Translations under genes and position numbers: made by a program | From: Uloborus plumipes | Taxonomy: Eukaryota > Arthropoda > Arachnida > Araneae > Uloboridae | Assembly (NCBI GenBank): GCA_038373865.1 | Contig: JAXGGA010001642.1 | Span: 62,001 to 126,000, forward strand | DNA: 64,000 nucleotides | Reading direction: 5' to 3' | Notes under the pieces: model-generated | The model's database searches: none | Told to the model about the DNA's origin: nothing | What the model saw: the letters and a program-made list of their open reading frames with translations, nothing else | Shown: positions 1 through 10,590 of the stretch, in pieces | How the letters are laid out: the number at the start of each line of letters is the position of its first letter | How positions within the stretch are numbered: the first letter of the stretch is position 1

Positions 1-644
1 TAGAGTATAGACATTGACAAAGTGGGAAAAGTTTCCAAAGGGGAAAAAAATATATATTTCAAAACCTGGCTAAAATGTTGCGGAACAAAAAAAAAAATAA
101 ATGTGGACCCTATCAATTTAAATAAGCACAGAAAGGAAAAAAGAGAGAAACGTCTTTATATTCTTCTTGCGTGCTTATTTTCAGTACCGAATAAAGATTT
201 TTTTTTATGAGACTAAATTGAAAATGGAAGCTAAAAGACTGAAAAAGATTAGACAGGTAGTGTTACAGTGCAGTGTGATAATGCAGATGTAATATCTGAA
301 GACATTGTGTAAATTTCACGCAGGAGGAGGAGGAGTTTTGGAAACGTAGAGTAATCACTTATAGGGCATAGAAATTGACAAAAAATAAAAGAAAAAATTG
401 GAAATGGGGAGAAAATGCATAATTTCTAAACATGGCTAATATTCTAAATTGTAAGAAAAAATTGTCAGAAAGTGCGTCAATTAAAAAATAATAATAATTA
501 GTGAATGAAGAAAGAAAGGAATATTTTTTTTTCTTGCATACTCAATTTAGCTACCAATAAAGAGTTTTTGATCCGGCAAAATTAAAAATGGAGGCGTAAA
601 AGCTGGAAAAAGTATAAGCCGTTAGTGTTAACATTGTAGAGTTA

Positions 645-788
645 GGGCCCTGCTCCACATTGACGTAAAGCAGAAAAATAAAGCAGAAACGTAAAACGGA
701 TTAAATGGTGTTCCTGTGGAAAGTACCCGGATTTTCGGTTTCTGCCTTCGGTTTCGGTAGCGTTTTCTGTTGATGTGGAGCAGGGCAC
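645..788. mobile_element. PIF/Harbinger-type MITE, 144 bp
   Basis: The ends are 16-bp inverted repeats G(G/T)GCCCTGCTCCACAT, and the element is flanked by TTA on both sides (642-644 and 789-791). GG-start ends with a 3-bp TWA duplication are the hallmark of PIF/Harbinger elements. The neighbouring tandem unit at about 1373 (GAGTTATAGTGC) shows the site without the insertion. No coding capacity. Confidence 0.8.
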
Positions 789-824
789 TTATAGTGCTCC
801 TGCATGCTTCGTGCAGGTTAGAGG

Positions 825-1116
825 GGGCCGTGGTGTCCCGATCGGTAAGGCATCGGACTCGTGTCCGGAGGGACCCGGGTTCGATCCCAGTCGATCAAAG
901 ATCCACCGTCTTGATTAATGGTGGCTGGGAGGCGTTAAAAACGTCGTGGTCACAAAGTCCTCCAAGTGAAACGATACCTCTGGGGGTGCTGGGCCTAGGG
1001 TTTGCTCGACCCTAGGTTCTGGTTCAAAATTAAGAACAGAGCGCTCTTCAGGGCCCTATCCCGGTTAAACTACGAAGCTGTGGTAGGTACGGGGGACCCT
1101 GGAGTGTGAAATGAAA
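825..1116 (+). mobile_element. tRNA-derived SINE, 292 bp, with 12-13-bp TSD
   Basis: The 5' end resembles a tRNA: an A-box-like region near 831-845 (TGGTGTCCCGATCGG) and a canonical B box GGGTTCGATCCC at 877-888, with an anticodon-arm-like CGGA/TCCG hairpin holding CGT. That suggests a tRNA-Thr-like ancestor (inference). The tail is AT-rich (ATGAAA). The direct repeat TGCAGGTTAGAGG flanks it exactly (812-824 and 1117-1129). The third tandem unit (about 1408) shows the unoccupied site. Expected to be transcribed by RNA polymerase III and mobilised by a LINE. Confidence 0.85.
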
Positions 1117-1512
1117 TGCAGGTTAGAGGAACAGCAAAAGATGCGGTGGACTGAGAACCAGAAAGAAAAAAAGAAATCGCCAACTCGCAGCGGTGTGCGT
1201 CGCTCTCATAATCGGGGTGGGCCAAATTATCAGAAAGTATGTCAATTAAGAAAAAAATTACCAAATAATAGAAAAAAAGCGTGCTCTTTTTTTTCAATAA
1301 AAACGTTTTGATTTGGGAAAATTAAAAATGGAGCCGTAAAAATTGGGAAAAGCGGTTAATGTTAACATTGCCGAGTTATAGTGCACCTTTTTCATGCATG
1401 CTTCGTGCAGGTCAGAGAAACAGCAAAAGATGCGGTGGACAGAGAACCCGAAAGAAAATAAGAAATCGCCAACTCGCAGCGGTGTGCGTCGCTCTCATAA
1501 TCGGGGTGGGCC

Positions 1513-1640
1513 GATCTCTGCGCGGCCGAGCAAGCGCAGAGTGCGCGGGAGAGCTGCCCGACCCCCGCTTTACGCTCTTTACGGCGGCCACGGCGCGCAG
1601 TAGTCCTGCCGTCGGAAACGGAGCTCGTGGGTGGTTAACG
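1513..1640 (+). promoter_or_regulatory. GC- and CpG-rich block, possible promoter
   Basis: Immediately after the last tandem unit the sequence becomes GC-rich with many CpG (GCGCGGCCGAGCAAGCGCAG, GGCGGCCACGGCGCGCAG), in sharp contrast to the AT-rich surroundings. It lies about 500 bp upstream of the candidate first exon. A TATA-like ATATATACATATA lies at about 1720. Promoter function is inference from composition and position. The block could instead be more of the adjacent repeat. Confidence 0.35.
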
Positions 1641-2138
1641 GCGTGGGAAAAAAAACAGCACTGGCCCCCTTCAAAGGATTACTCTCGCCAAAGAAAAACA
1701 CAATTCGGTGCTAATGCCACAAATATATACATATACCTCAAGGAGTTTTTTCCCCGGATAAATTAAAAAAAAAATAATAATCGACGGTTGTTTTGTGCTA
1801 AACTCTTTCGGTGTTGTTTTTGTGTGTTCTCTCATCATCCACGTGGGTGCTTCTTAAAGATAATCCAGCCAATCGTTTGTATTATATGTGTAGTACGTCA
1901 TAGTGGAGTGAATTTTTCCGCCCCCCTCACTGCCCAAAAGAGCTGAAGGAAGCAACGAATTAAAGTGTCTTTGTGATAAAGCGAAATTTGCTGGCTCAAA
2001 TAGACTGCTCAGCGGGGAGACTTTTTATTGGGATTAAAACCTGCGTCCTCTTCTGCACGTGTATCCTTTGAGAATCTTTCAATTGTTTTTACTTTCAGGT
2101 AATCTCTGTGTCTCGTTCCGGTTGTCTTCTTTATCGGA
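1641..2138 (+). other. Putative 5' leader with a possible splice acceptor
   Basis: Non-repetitive sequence between the GC block and the candidate start codon, with several upstream ATGs. A pyrimidine-rich run ending in ACTTTCAG at 2091-2098 is a good splice-acceptor match, so the coding exon may begin at 2099, with a 5' UTR exon upstream. The same CAG|GTAATC could also be read as a donor, so the exon boundary is not settled. Confidence 0.35.
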
Positions 2139-2208
2139 ATGTCTGTGTATCATCTAAATGTTATCTTCTTTATCGTCTGTGGGGTTTTTGATGTCGGTCT
2201 CTCCGATG
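2139..2208 (+). CDS. Candidate first coding exon: signal peptide of a secreted or membrane protein
   Basis: From the ATG at 2139 there are 23 sense codons, then a single G followed by GTAAGT, a near-consensus splice donor, at 2209-2214 (intron phase 1). The peptide has a short polar start (MSVYHLN), a hydrophobic core (VIFFIVCGVF) and a polar end (LSD). This is the layout of a signal peptide close to its cleavage site. The -3 base is a purine (G). Genes for receptors and cell-adhesion proteins often have a first coding exon holding just the signal peptide, followed by a phase-1 intron and a very long first intron. The family cannot be told from 23 residues. No matching second exon was recognised downstream. 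It may be a chance open frame, but signal-like content plus a strong donor in the right place is more than most short frames here show. Confidence 0.5.
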
Positions 2209-2214
2209 GTAAGT

Positions 2215-3340
2215 TTATTTTTCTTCTTTTTTTTTTTTTTTTGAAAAAATGTTGTTTTGTGTTGTTTTAGAAAAATGGAAAGACTTGGCTTTGAACTGTG
2301 ATTCACGTTTTTTAAAGAATGTTTTCAGAAAGCTGAACACAATAGAAAATAACTTATTTATGATTTAAATTGTCATTATAAAGTAAGCAACTGATTATCA
2401 TAATCATATAAATTCAACACTGCTACAAATTTGAATATTTATTCGTTTTTTCTTATTTACTTATTGTTAGGATACTAATGGTGCGAATAAATATTCCAGT
2501 TGTAACTTTTTATTTTATCACTGGACCACAAAATAGGAAAACCATACTTTCAAAATGTTATTTTGGAAATATTTACATTTTTTCATTATCTAGAAAAATT
2601 GTTTTGTAGGAAATTTCCTTATTACAAAAAAAAAACCGAAATCAATGTATGCCATGAAATGGATTTAAAAAAACGCAAAGTTTTTCTACTTAAAAATAAT
2701 GTTTTTTTTTACTATAATGGCGAATTTTTAGAAAATAAGTTTGTTTTAAAATAGAAAAAAAAAGGGAATGAAAGATGTTGAAAACATTGTTTGAGAAAAA
2801 AAAACACACACTTAATTTCTTCAGTACTTTAAAGTTAGCGCAAAATTTCAGCGCATGAAATGCTCAGAGAAATGCATTGCTGCACTGATGGAATAGCACC
2901 AAATAACTGGGAATAAAATTCAATTTGTCAGAGTATAGATAAAGGTAAAAAAAAAAAAAAAACATGTGTACATAATACAGCAAAACTAAAAACGAACTGA
3001 TGCCACTACAGATTGGAAAGAAGAAATGTCTGCCATGAAAGAAAGACCTCACAAACTTTACAAAACCATGACGCTGATAAAATCCAACGGAAAAAGAAAA
3101 GAGAGGAAGGGGGAAACGCGAAGTCTTGGGGTTGTAACAGTAATTACATTTATGTAAATTATTATACTAAGATTTATAGTTAGATCTAAAACCATGGAAT
3201 CGAGAGGGAGAAGTGTCAGCACCGATGGCTGTGGTAATTTTTTTTTCTTAGGGGGGGGGGTGCCTATCGCAGAACTATAAGAAATATTTCTAACGTGCAT
3301 TTTGAATCCCTTTGGGGTCTTTATAGTCGTAGGCCGTCCT
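2215..3340. other. AT-rich DNA without recognised gene
   Basis: Low-complexity AT-rich sequence with several A and T runs and a G10 run near 3250. Short open frames on both strands have no recognisable domain. Nothing else seen. Confidence 0.6.
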
Positions 3341-3360
3341 CAAAATTCTGACATTTATGA

Positions 3361-3407
3361 CATGGTACATCTACCAGTGACTATAGGGCTCTGGTAGATA
3401 TACCATG
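3361..3407. other. Short near-perfect hairpin
   Basis: CATGGTACATCTACCAG (3361-3377) is followed after 13 bases by CTGGTAGATATACCATG, its reverse complement with a single transition. The 17-bp stem could form in DNA or RNA. It is shorter than a usual pre-microRNA stem, so I do not call a microRNA gene. Confidence 0.5.
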
Positions 3408-3489
3408 TTATACCCTTGGGTTAGATATATCTTTCTTGTTCACAAATTTTGGCACATTCGCAGGTTTAGGATTAGTAAGTCAACTGTTT

Positions 3490-4215
3490 ACAAAACATTG
3501 CGGGAATGCATTAAAAACCTTTATTTTTTACCCTAGATAAATCCAAGTAAGCACTATATTATCTAAAGGATTTCTTCATTGCCCCGTGACAAGCAAAATT
3601 TAAATCTCCTATTTTATGCATAGATAAGTCCAATAAAGTATTGTGTTCTTGAACGGGTTTTAAGGATTCGTAACATCACAAAAACATTCCCAACTGTTAT
3701 TTCATGCCTATAAATTCCAAGGAAGCACGATATTGTCTAAAGATTCCTTACTATACCATCCTCAACACATTAAAATTAAATTATTTTATGTCCAGCTAAA
3801 TTCAAGGAAACACGGTTCTAAAAAGAGTCCTAATTGCACTGTCAAGAATACGAGTACATTTAAAACTCTTATTTTATGCCTAGATAAGTCTAAGGAAGCA
3901 CGGAATTATCATAAGAGTCGCAATCATATCATCTTTACCTCATTCAAAGCTATTATTTTATGCCTAGATAAATCAAGGAAGCACATCCTTTTGTAAAGAG
4001 TCCTAATTATACCATCTCGAACTCATTCAAAGCTCCAATTCTATGCCTAGATAATTCAAGGAAGCTCGGAATTGTCTAAAGAGTCCTAATTCATTCGTCA
4101 CAAGCTTTTGCGAAGCTCTTAATCCATGCCTAGATCAGTGCAAGGATTTCCTTTATTGTCTAACGGAAATACTAGTTGTGCCATTTAGTGAAAACCCTGA
4201 AATTTTATGCATAAT
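3490..4215 (+). repeat. Degenerate minisatellite, about 85-bp unit, eight copies
   Basis: A landmark TTTATGCCTAGATAAATC..AAGGAAGCAC recurs with tagat-equivalent positions near 3534, 3621, 3709, 3794, 3881, 3965, 4048 and 4131, that is spacings of 83-88 bp. Units also share GTCTAAAGAGTCCTAATTAT. Copies are well diverged, so the array is old. An 87-codon open frame over 3733-3996 is a by-product of the repeat. Confidence 0.8.
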
Positions 4216-5136
4216 TTAATCCCATAAGGTGCCGCTAACATTAAAATAAAGCCTTGTAAAGTATTTTTTTTTACAAGCAACAAAACATAGTTTTTATCAA
4301 TATTTATTTTGTAATATTGATGAAGTGAGCACATGCGAAGCATCCCGTGCTAAAGCTGTAAAACAGCATGCGCAGTACGCAACAACACTGCTGGCTCCGA
4401 TTCTAGTAAATGAAGCCATGAAATAAATAAAATGTAAATGAAGTAAATGAAGCCAACTCTAAGAATCAAGAGCAGCTTTCAAAAATTGGTATGTTTAGAG
4501 CATGCTACTCTACTGAAAATTTACTTAAAGAGAAGAAGAACTATTTCACCTTTTGTTCAAATTTCTTTGTTAAAGAATATGATTTTTACAATGCAAAACA
4601 TTTGTTATAATTTAGATTTTTTTTTTTATTTCTATATTTGTCTGTTCTCTTAAATTTATTTTGCTGCAACTTAAAAAAAATCTTCTGAAGTTTAGTCTAA
4701 TAAAAAAAAAGTTTCATTGATAGCTATTTTTTTTTTGTTACTTCCGTCGAAAGATCAAAAAAATGGATTTATGTAAAATTGGAAACTATTTGGACCTTAG
4801 AACCAAGTTTTATTTGTTCTCAAATTAAACTAAAATCTACCTTTAAACATATTGTTACTTATTTTTTTCAGCTTTATCTTGTTCTGTAAATTTGTTCCAC
4901 AAACCTTACATTATTCACTACCTCAATACTTGCAAGCCGAAGGTTAACTGCAAAACTTTCACTCATTGAATTCGCCGTCGAAAGGTAAAGGCAAGAATCT
5001 AAAACAAAATGAGTTTTAGAGATATTTGAAAAAACGCGATGTGGTTTCTATAATTACAATAGGGAAATACTGTGATTCCTCAGTTTTTTTTTTTTTTTTT
5101 TTTTTGTTTTATTCTCAGTAGAAACTAAATAAGCTA
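4216..5136. other. AT-rich DNA without recognised gene
   Basis: Mostly AT-rich, with poly-T near 5080-5105. A pyrimidine tract with TTTTTTTCAG at about 4862-4871 looks like a splice acceptor, but no frame runs to a convincing donor. Nothing else supported. Confidence 0.5.
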
Positions 5137-5548
5137 CACTGAAAAAAATGAACTGTTGTTTTTATAGTATAATTCTGGCAGCCGATGTTGCAATTTAAAA
5201 CTGAGAAATGCTCAGTAATAAACTGAAAATTTATCGATTTTACAGTTTCTTACTGTAAAGTAAGAAGTTTTAGAGTTTATTGCCGTAAAATTTAGCTCTA
5301 TTTTACTGTAAAAGCAGCAGTATAATAATGGTAGGAGCGGTTCCAGTTTAAAACTGTAACATGCACGGTAATAAACTGTCAAATTAGCAGTTTTACAGTT
5401 TATTACTGTAAAATTAGCAATTTTAGAGTTTATTACCTCAAAGTTGGCAATTGTACAGTTTATCGCCGTAAAATTAGCAATTTTTACAGTTTATTACTAT
5501 AAATTTAGCTGTATCGTACTGTAAAAACAACATTCATATTTTACAGTG
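5137..5548. mobile_element. CACTG-TIR MITE (ACAGT-rich family), copy 1
   Basis: Begins CACTGAAAAAAATGAACTG and ends TTTTACAGTG with TA on both sides (5135-5136, 5549-5550). The interior is a series of half-palindromic blocks such as AATAAACTGTAAAATTAGCA and CAGTATAATACTGGCAGCC. It has the same ends and interior as the elements at 27.6, 43.6-46.1, 54.3-55.0 and 55.9 kb. No coding capacity. The superfamily is uncertain; the TA site suggests Tc1/mariner. Confidence 0.75.
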
Positions 5549-7451
5549 TAGCTTGTACAGTAAAGATAAGTACAAGAAATGGTAAATCTGCAAAAAAAAG
5601 GGAATATGGAAATTTTGCGGACCATTCCATTTTCCTTCTGGCGGCAAATTTTGTATCTTATGCAACGTATCAATTAGCTAAAAGTACAACAAAATAGAAA
5701 AAGTATTTATAGATTTACGTTTAAAACTAACTATTTCTAACAGCATAGACTAGATGCTCATAATTTTTCCAAAAAAATAAGCAACTTGCTTTTGACTGAA
5801 GCATTTTGTAAAACGATGTGCGTGCTGTGTATGTAGGTAAATATTAAATCACGCAAGTTTTACGCTCAAAATTTCAGCTATAAACCGATAAATCATTGAA
5901 TTGGGTAGTGTGCTTTATAGCTAAGCGCCTCATGAAAGTATTGAAGAGGGTTTCAAAGAAGATTTATATTTTCAACAGCAGGTATATTGGTTTATAAAGC
6001 TTGATAAATGCCGACAGATAGCACAACATTCGTAATCATACTATTATTGAATGTTTATTTGTCCAAAACATTTGAAAAACATAATTCACTCATTTCATTA
6101 CCATATGTACTTGTAAAGTGATTAAATAATAACGCTTTTAAATAATTAAAAACTATATTTTACTCTCTCTGACCCGACTTTTTTGCCAGAAAAATGTTCT
6201 TCAAGTTATTAATGTTTACCCATGAAAAACAACGGTATGCAATAGATCATGTTCGTCAGTTTGGCCGTTTTCTTTCTGTTCCAAAATACATAGTAATTTT
6301 GAAAGAAAAGAAACAAAGGTTTATATAAGTTTAACCAATCCCTCTTCGTTAAGTCTTAGGAATTAATGAAACCAATAATATACGTGTCATCGGAACTCGA
6401 TTACTACTTTTGCTTTTTGACCATTAGTGTTTTTTCTTTATCATTATAAGAAACTTATTTTTATCTTTTTTGATTCCTTTCATTAATAATAAAATTTTCG
6501 TTAATATTATTTTCTTTTAATTTTTATTTTGGCTGAATTTAAAATTATTTAGTATAAGTAAATATTTTAAATGGTTTTATAAAATAAATAAAACGGAAAT
6601 TTTTTAATCCATATTGAATTTTTTAAAGTATTTTTGTCTCCTAAAGATTACTTAGTTACATTGATATTTTCAACGCCTCTACTGGCAAATTTGAAACGTA
6701 TAAAATGGGAAATAGTCGTCAAAATTTTAATCTAGCTGATTTTCATTTAAATCAGCGTTACATGTTGTATTTAATAAAATAAAGTAGCCTCGCAAAAAAT
6801 AGAACAAAAGAAAAATAATTAATTAAAAAATATTTTTATTGAATTTTAGGTTATTGTTTTTCTTTTTTTGATACAAAATGTCAAACACTCGTAGCCTTGG
6901 CTGTCAGCATATATTTCACATCTCTTCGGCCTCTTTAGAAAGAGATTTTTTTAACGAGATTAATCACTATTATGAGCTTCACTGTTTTCGTATATTTTAG
7001 TCCTCCAAAATGAATTTCATTCCTTTAAAATATTCAAGAGATCTCTGAACGCCTTCAGAAGAAATAAAAATCATATGCTATATCTCTACTTATCTATAAA
7101 CAAATTAACCAGTTTAATTTTAGCTCTCTGTTAATTATTTTCTAAATAACAAAGATACTTTTTTATTACTTGTGTAGATGTACTTACTATTAGATCCATG
7201 TTGGTAAAGTGGCATGTTGTAAAAAGATTACTCCGCCACCTTTGTTATAGCTGCGATAACTCAAAAGCAGTTTTTTTAGCTTAATTCAGCTGAAACTTGA
7301 AATTTTAATTTCCTAAATCCGCTCGTTGAAAATGACGCTCTTCAGTATTGTGGATGGCAATTCCGCCCTAATATAAACTTTCTCATTAAATAGTAAAAGT
7401 TTATTTGTACTACAGTTAAAACATCAGTTGTAATGTTATGAATACTGGCTA
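5549..7451. other. AT-rich DNA without recognised gene
   Basis: Low-complexity sequence with many stops in all frames. No element ends or RNA gene recognised. Confidence 0.6.
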
Positions 7452-7710
7452 TATCGTCGGCACCATGCTAAAATAACGAATGTGAAAAATCGCGTTTTTC
7501 AAGTTCGTTTTTCAAGTTCGAATTTTACAAATAATTAAAATTAAAATGATGCCTTCAAACGATAGTTTTGCACTTAAAGATATCTATAAAAATTAAAAAA
7601 AATATATAATAACCAAAAGCGTCAGGTGGGAAAAAATTATGTTCAGTGTTTTGGCTCTCCTGAAAATTGCCAATTTTCACATTCGTAATTTTAGCATGGT
7701 GCCGACGATA
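7452..7710. mobile_element. MITE with about 37-bp inverted repeats
   Basis: ATATCGTCGGCACCATGCTA at the left (7451) matches the reverse complement of the right end (about 7673-7710) for roughly 37 bp with one mismatch. TATA lies at both borders, fitting a TA target. The 260-bp interior is AT-rich and non-coding. Confidence 0.75.
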
Positions 7711-8931
7711 TATCCGGAAGTAATATGATACATTGTACTCTAAATAATAGATTTATTAATTTTTCAACAAAATATTTTAGTTAGAAGGCTAATCAACTTA
7801 CAAAACTTCTTCATACTTATTTTATCTCAACCACCACTTTATAATTCGTCGGTTTCAGGAGAGTTATGATACTGCAACATAACCATTTTGTACTTTGATT
7901 TAGCTGTAAGTTAATTTTATAGGATCAAATTTATTTTTCAAAAATGATGCTCTAAGATATTGTGCATCGCTACATTTTTGTAAATTATTGATATCTTGTC
8001 CATAAACAGTAAAATTGTCTTTCTGTAACAGTAAAAAGTCCGTAGTAATTCTAGTTGAAATATTATTAAAAGAATCAGTTAGTTGTGTAATAACAATCAG
8101 TCTATTACACGGAATTTGTAAATTTTCACGAAAATACTTCTAAAATTTGACCGTTTTATTCTTGTGTTTTCTTCCTTTATGAAAATATAATCAACTACGT
8201 AAAGTTATATTAATAAAGAGCAGTAATAACATAAAATTATATCCAATTCATTCATAGAATAATAAAAAAAATAATAATGTATTTACTTACTTAATTTTTT
8301 TGACATAATATAATTTACAACTCTGATATTTTATATAAAACAATAACACCAAGAGTCTCTACGTTAAAATAATAAATAACAATCTACTCTACGTGGGTAA
8401 AAAAAATTGAAATTAGTATTATTTTACATGTTCTTTTTATAATTGTAGTAAAATTTTGCTACAACATAATAAATTTTGTATAAAAATACTGGCTAAAAAA
8501 TCAAGTGTGAATATTAATTCTCATTTCATAGAACTTTTACTTTTAATATTATAATTTCCACAATGAAAGTCTCAAATTTTATTCTTTAACTTTCAGTCTA
8601 ACTAAATTTTTAAGCGATTAATAAATAATTTTTCTTGCCTATATAAATTTTTAAATTATTCTTGTCATTTAATTACTTGTCTACCATGTTACTATCTGGA
8701 ATTAAACCTGTATATCAAAATTAGCTGCCGTGAGATTTACAACAAATTAATTATTTTTATTTCATCAAATGAGATATTTCTGTATTCCAGGGTTCCCCTC
8801 CCCCTCAAGTCCTTGAATATGTATTTTTCGCGTTTTTCAATACCATTTTGTATAATCATGTTTCGTTGTTACTATCTAATCTTTTTTTTTTCAGTATTAA
8901 AAACATAAAATAATCTTTTCTAAACTTCTTA
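7711..8931. other. AT-rich DNA without recognised gene
   Basis: AT-rich sequence, no recognisable element or frame. Confidence 0.6.
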
Positions 8932-9208
8932 TAGGGTGAATATCAGGAAAAGTGCTAATTTAAGTCACAAATGAATTTCTCAAGCACTTTCAAACAAAAA
9001 CCAAAAAATTTTTTTTTTTCATACATTAAACTGCGTCGCACATACAATTCATGACGAAATTTTCAGGTTTTACCTTGACCATGTCCCTAATTTTTTTTTA
9101 ACTGTTACTAATGTGTATTTGAAATACCCTATAACTTTATTTTCTGATTATCTTTAAAAATTGAAAATTTCCATGTACAAATTGGCATTTTTCCTGATAT
9201 TCACCCTA
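8932..9208. mobile_element. MITE, GGGTGAATATCAGGAAAA ends
   Basis: Inverted repeats of about 33 bp (TAGGGTGAATATCAGGAAAA...) bound a 277-bp segment, with TA/TATA borders. The subterminal AAAGTGCTAATTTAAGTCAC resembles AAAGTGCCAATTTGAGTCCC in the end of the 1.6-kb element at 51121-52745, so the two appear to be relatives. Confidence 0.7.
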
Positions 9209-9671
9209 TAACATTTATCTTACAAAACTATGTTTCTGCTGTTAAACTTACGCAAATTTCTCATAACGTGCTAACTTACATTGGCAGCTTAAACTATCTT
9301 TAAAAATAATAAGAATAATAATAATAATAGACGTATCAATTTCTGCACAGTTCAGCACACTGCAAACTTTCCGAATATGCTAGTTTCTTGTTTTGTTGCA
9401 TGTACTTTAAGAAAAGCATGAACTGTAGATTTCTGTAATGTAATTAAGTTTTGATTATTTATGTAAGCAATGTTTAAATATTTGCTTTGCTCAATAACAA
9501 ACGTATCTCAAAATTTGGGTCCGTTACTGAGCCAAAAAAAATTCAATGATATTTCAATAACTGCACTTTATAGAAATAGAGTCCACTTTTTTCACGCAGT
9601 TCATGCAGTGAAGCAAAAATCAAACATAAAAAAATATAAAACAACGTATTGATGCTCAAATAAGTAGAAAA
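9209..9671. other. AT-rich DNA without recognised gene
   Basis: No supported feature. A short AAT microsatellite lies near 9308-9330. Confidence 0.55.
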
Positions 9672-9832
9672 GTTGTATACACGTGTTTCAGCGTCACAAA
9701 GAGCGCCTTTTTTTTCATTCAAAGAATATGAGCTTATGAATGAAAAGACAGCTGATAAAAGCTCTTTCACCCAGAAGCAGATTCTTTGGGTTGAAAAAGG
9801 CGTTGCTTATAATACCGAAACACGTGTGTGCA
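9672..9832. repeat. Imperfect palindrome around CACGTGT
   Basis: Left arm CACGTGTTTCAGCGTCACAA...GCGCCTTTTTT (about 9679-9713) is matched in reverse on the right (about 9793-9826, AAAAAGGCGTTGC...GAAACACGTG). It is likely a small foldback or MITE. No clear target duplication. Open frames across it are incidental. Confidence 0.55.
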
Positions 9833-10284
9833 AATTTCTTGCTCATTGGTGCACTAATACGACGTTTTATTTTATTATTCTTTTATTTTTCAAGCACAAA
9901 AGTATTTATTTAATTCTTAAGAATATAACATAGTTGTAACCTTTGTGGGGTGTTTGGAGCAAAAAATGATAAATATGTAAAAATAGAATCGCCCAAAGTT
10001 AAAATTTTTACTACGCGAATCAAGAAATACCATAAAGCTCAGACACCGTTTGTCGTTTTATCGATTGTTTATATGTATTCCTGATTTTCAATCTTTTATC
10101 CAGCACTTAAAAAGTAAATAAAAATACATTCCTCAATTTGTTGTGATATTTATCTGACAAAACACCCCTCTCCTGTTTAAGTTGCTCAAATTTCCTTCCA
10201 ACGTATTAACTTTTTATTGAATTTCCATATCTTACCAAATAGAATGCTAAATTACCGCATAGATGTTGAAAAGAATTTCTAGCA
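9833..10284. other. AT-rich DNA without recognised gene
   Basis: Nothing recognised. Confidence 0.55.
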
Positions 10285-10570
10285 AAAGCACCGCCCAGTG
10301 AAACCACCGATATCAGCTCTCCCCTCTTTTCTCTTCTTTTCCTCGGTGCTTAATTTTTTCCCGTCTATTGGCTCGGAAGGCATTATTAGCTAAAAATAAT
10401 GGTCTTAAAAGCAGATAACTACACGCAAAAAATTCTCCGAGACTTCACAATGCTAATTAGTCGTTATCAGAAAACCCTTGTTTTCCAGCGTCATTATGAT
10501 ACCGTCATTAGCTGGCTTTAGTAATCAACATACAAGACGCCATTTTGGCTAGTTGCGCTGTTTTGATTGG
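10285..10570. promoter_or_regulatory. Candidate cis-regulatory island with homeodomain- and MEF2-like sites
   Basis: A more complex, less AT-biased segment. It contains CTAAAAATAA, an exact fit to the MEF2 consensus YTAWWWWTAR, and several ATTA/TAAT cores in the contexts GGCATTATTAGC, GCTAATTAGTCG, GTCATTATGATACC and GTCATTAGCTGG. A repeat-array unit begins right after it (10591). No reading frame. Enhancer function is inference from site clustering, which AT-rich DNA can also produce by chance. Confidence 0.3.
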
Positions 10571-10590
10571 GTGAATCGCCCAATCAATCC

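Larger units (their letters stand above)
1..1512 (+). repeat. Degenerate tandem repeat, about three units
   Basis: Three related blocks follow one another, at about 1-345, 346-1222 and 1223-1512. Shared landmarks are an AAAATTGAAAATGGA/AAAATTAAAAATGGA segment (about 221, 578 and 1319), a TTAGTGTTAACATTG segment in blocks 2 and 3, and a CAGCAAAAGATGCGGTGGAC...TCGGGGTGGGCC segment at 1131-1222 and 1421-1512. Block 2 is enlarged by two insertions (645-788 and 825-1116). Short open frames in blocks 2 and 3 give similar peptides only because the DNA is repeated. I see no sign that they are genes. Confidence 0.7.

Noticed and set aside
825..900. Functional tRNA gene
   Set aside because: The anticodon arm cannot form a 5-bp stem with a 7-base loop and the acceptor ends do not pair; target duplications show it is a SINE.
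1111..1603. Similar lysine/arginine-rich peptides in two overlapping frames
   Set aside because: They arise from the tandem DNA repeat; one spans the SINE border and neither has a credible start or stop context.
4862..4990. Acceptor-like TTTTTTTCAG followed by a possible small exon
   Set aside because: Only some phases stay open, the donor candidates (GAAG|GTTAAC, AAAG|GTAAAG) do not agree with the open phase, and the peptide is featureless.
9810..9830. CCGAAAC as a hammerhead 3' core
   Set aside because: No CUGANGA upstream at the required distance; it belongs to the CACGTGT palindrome.
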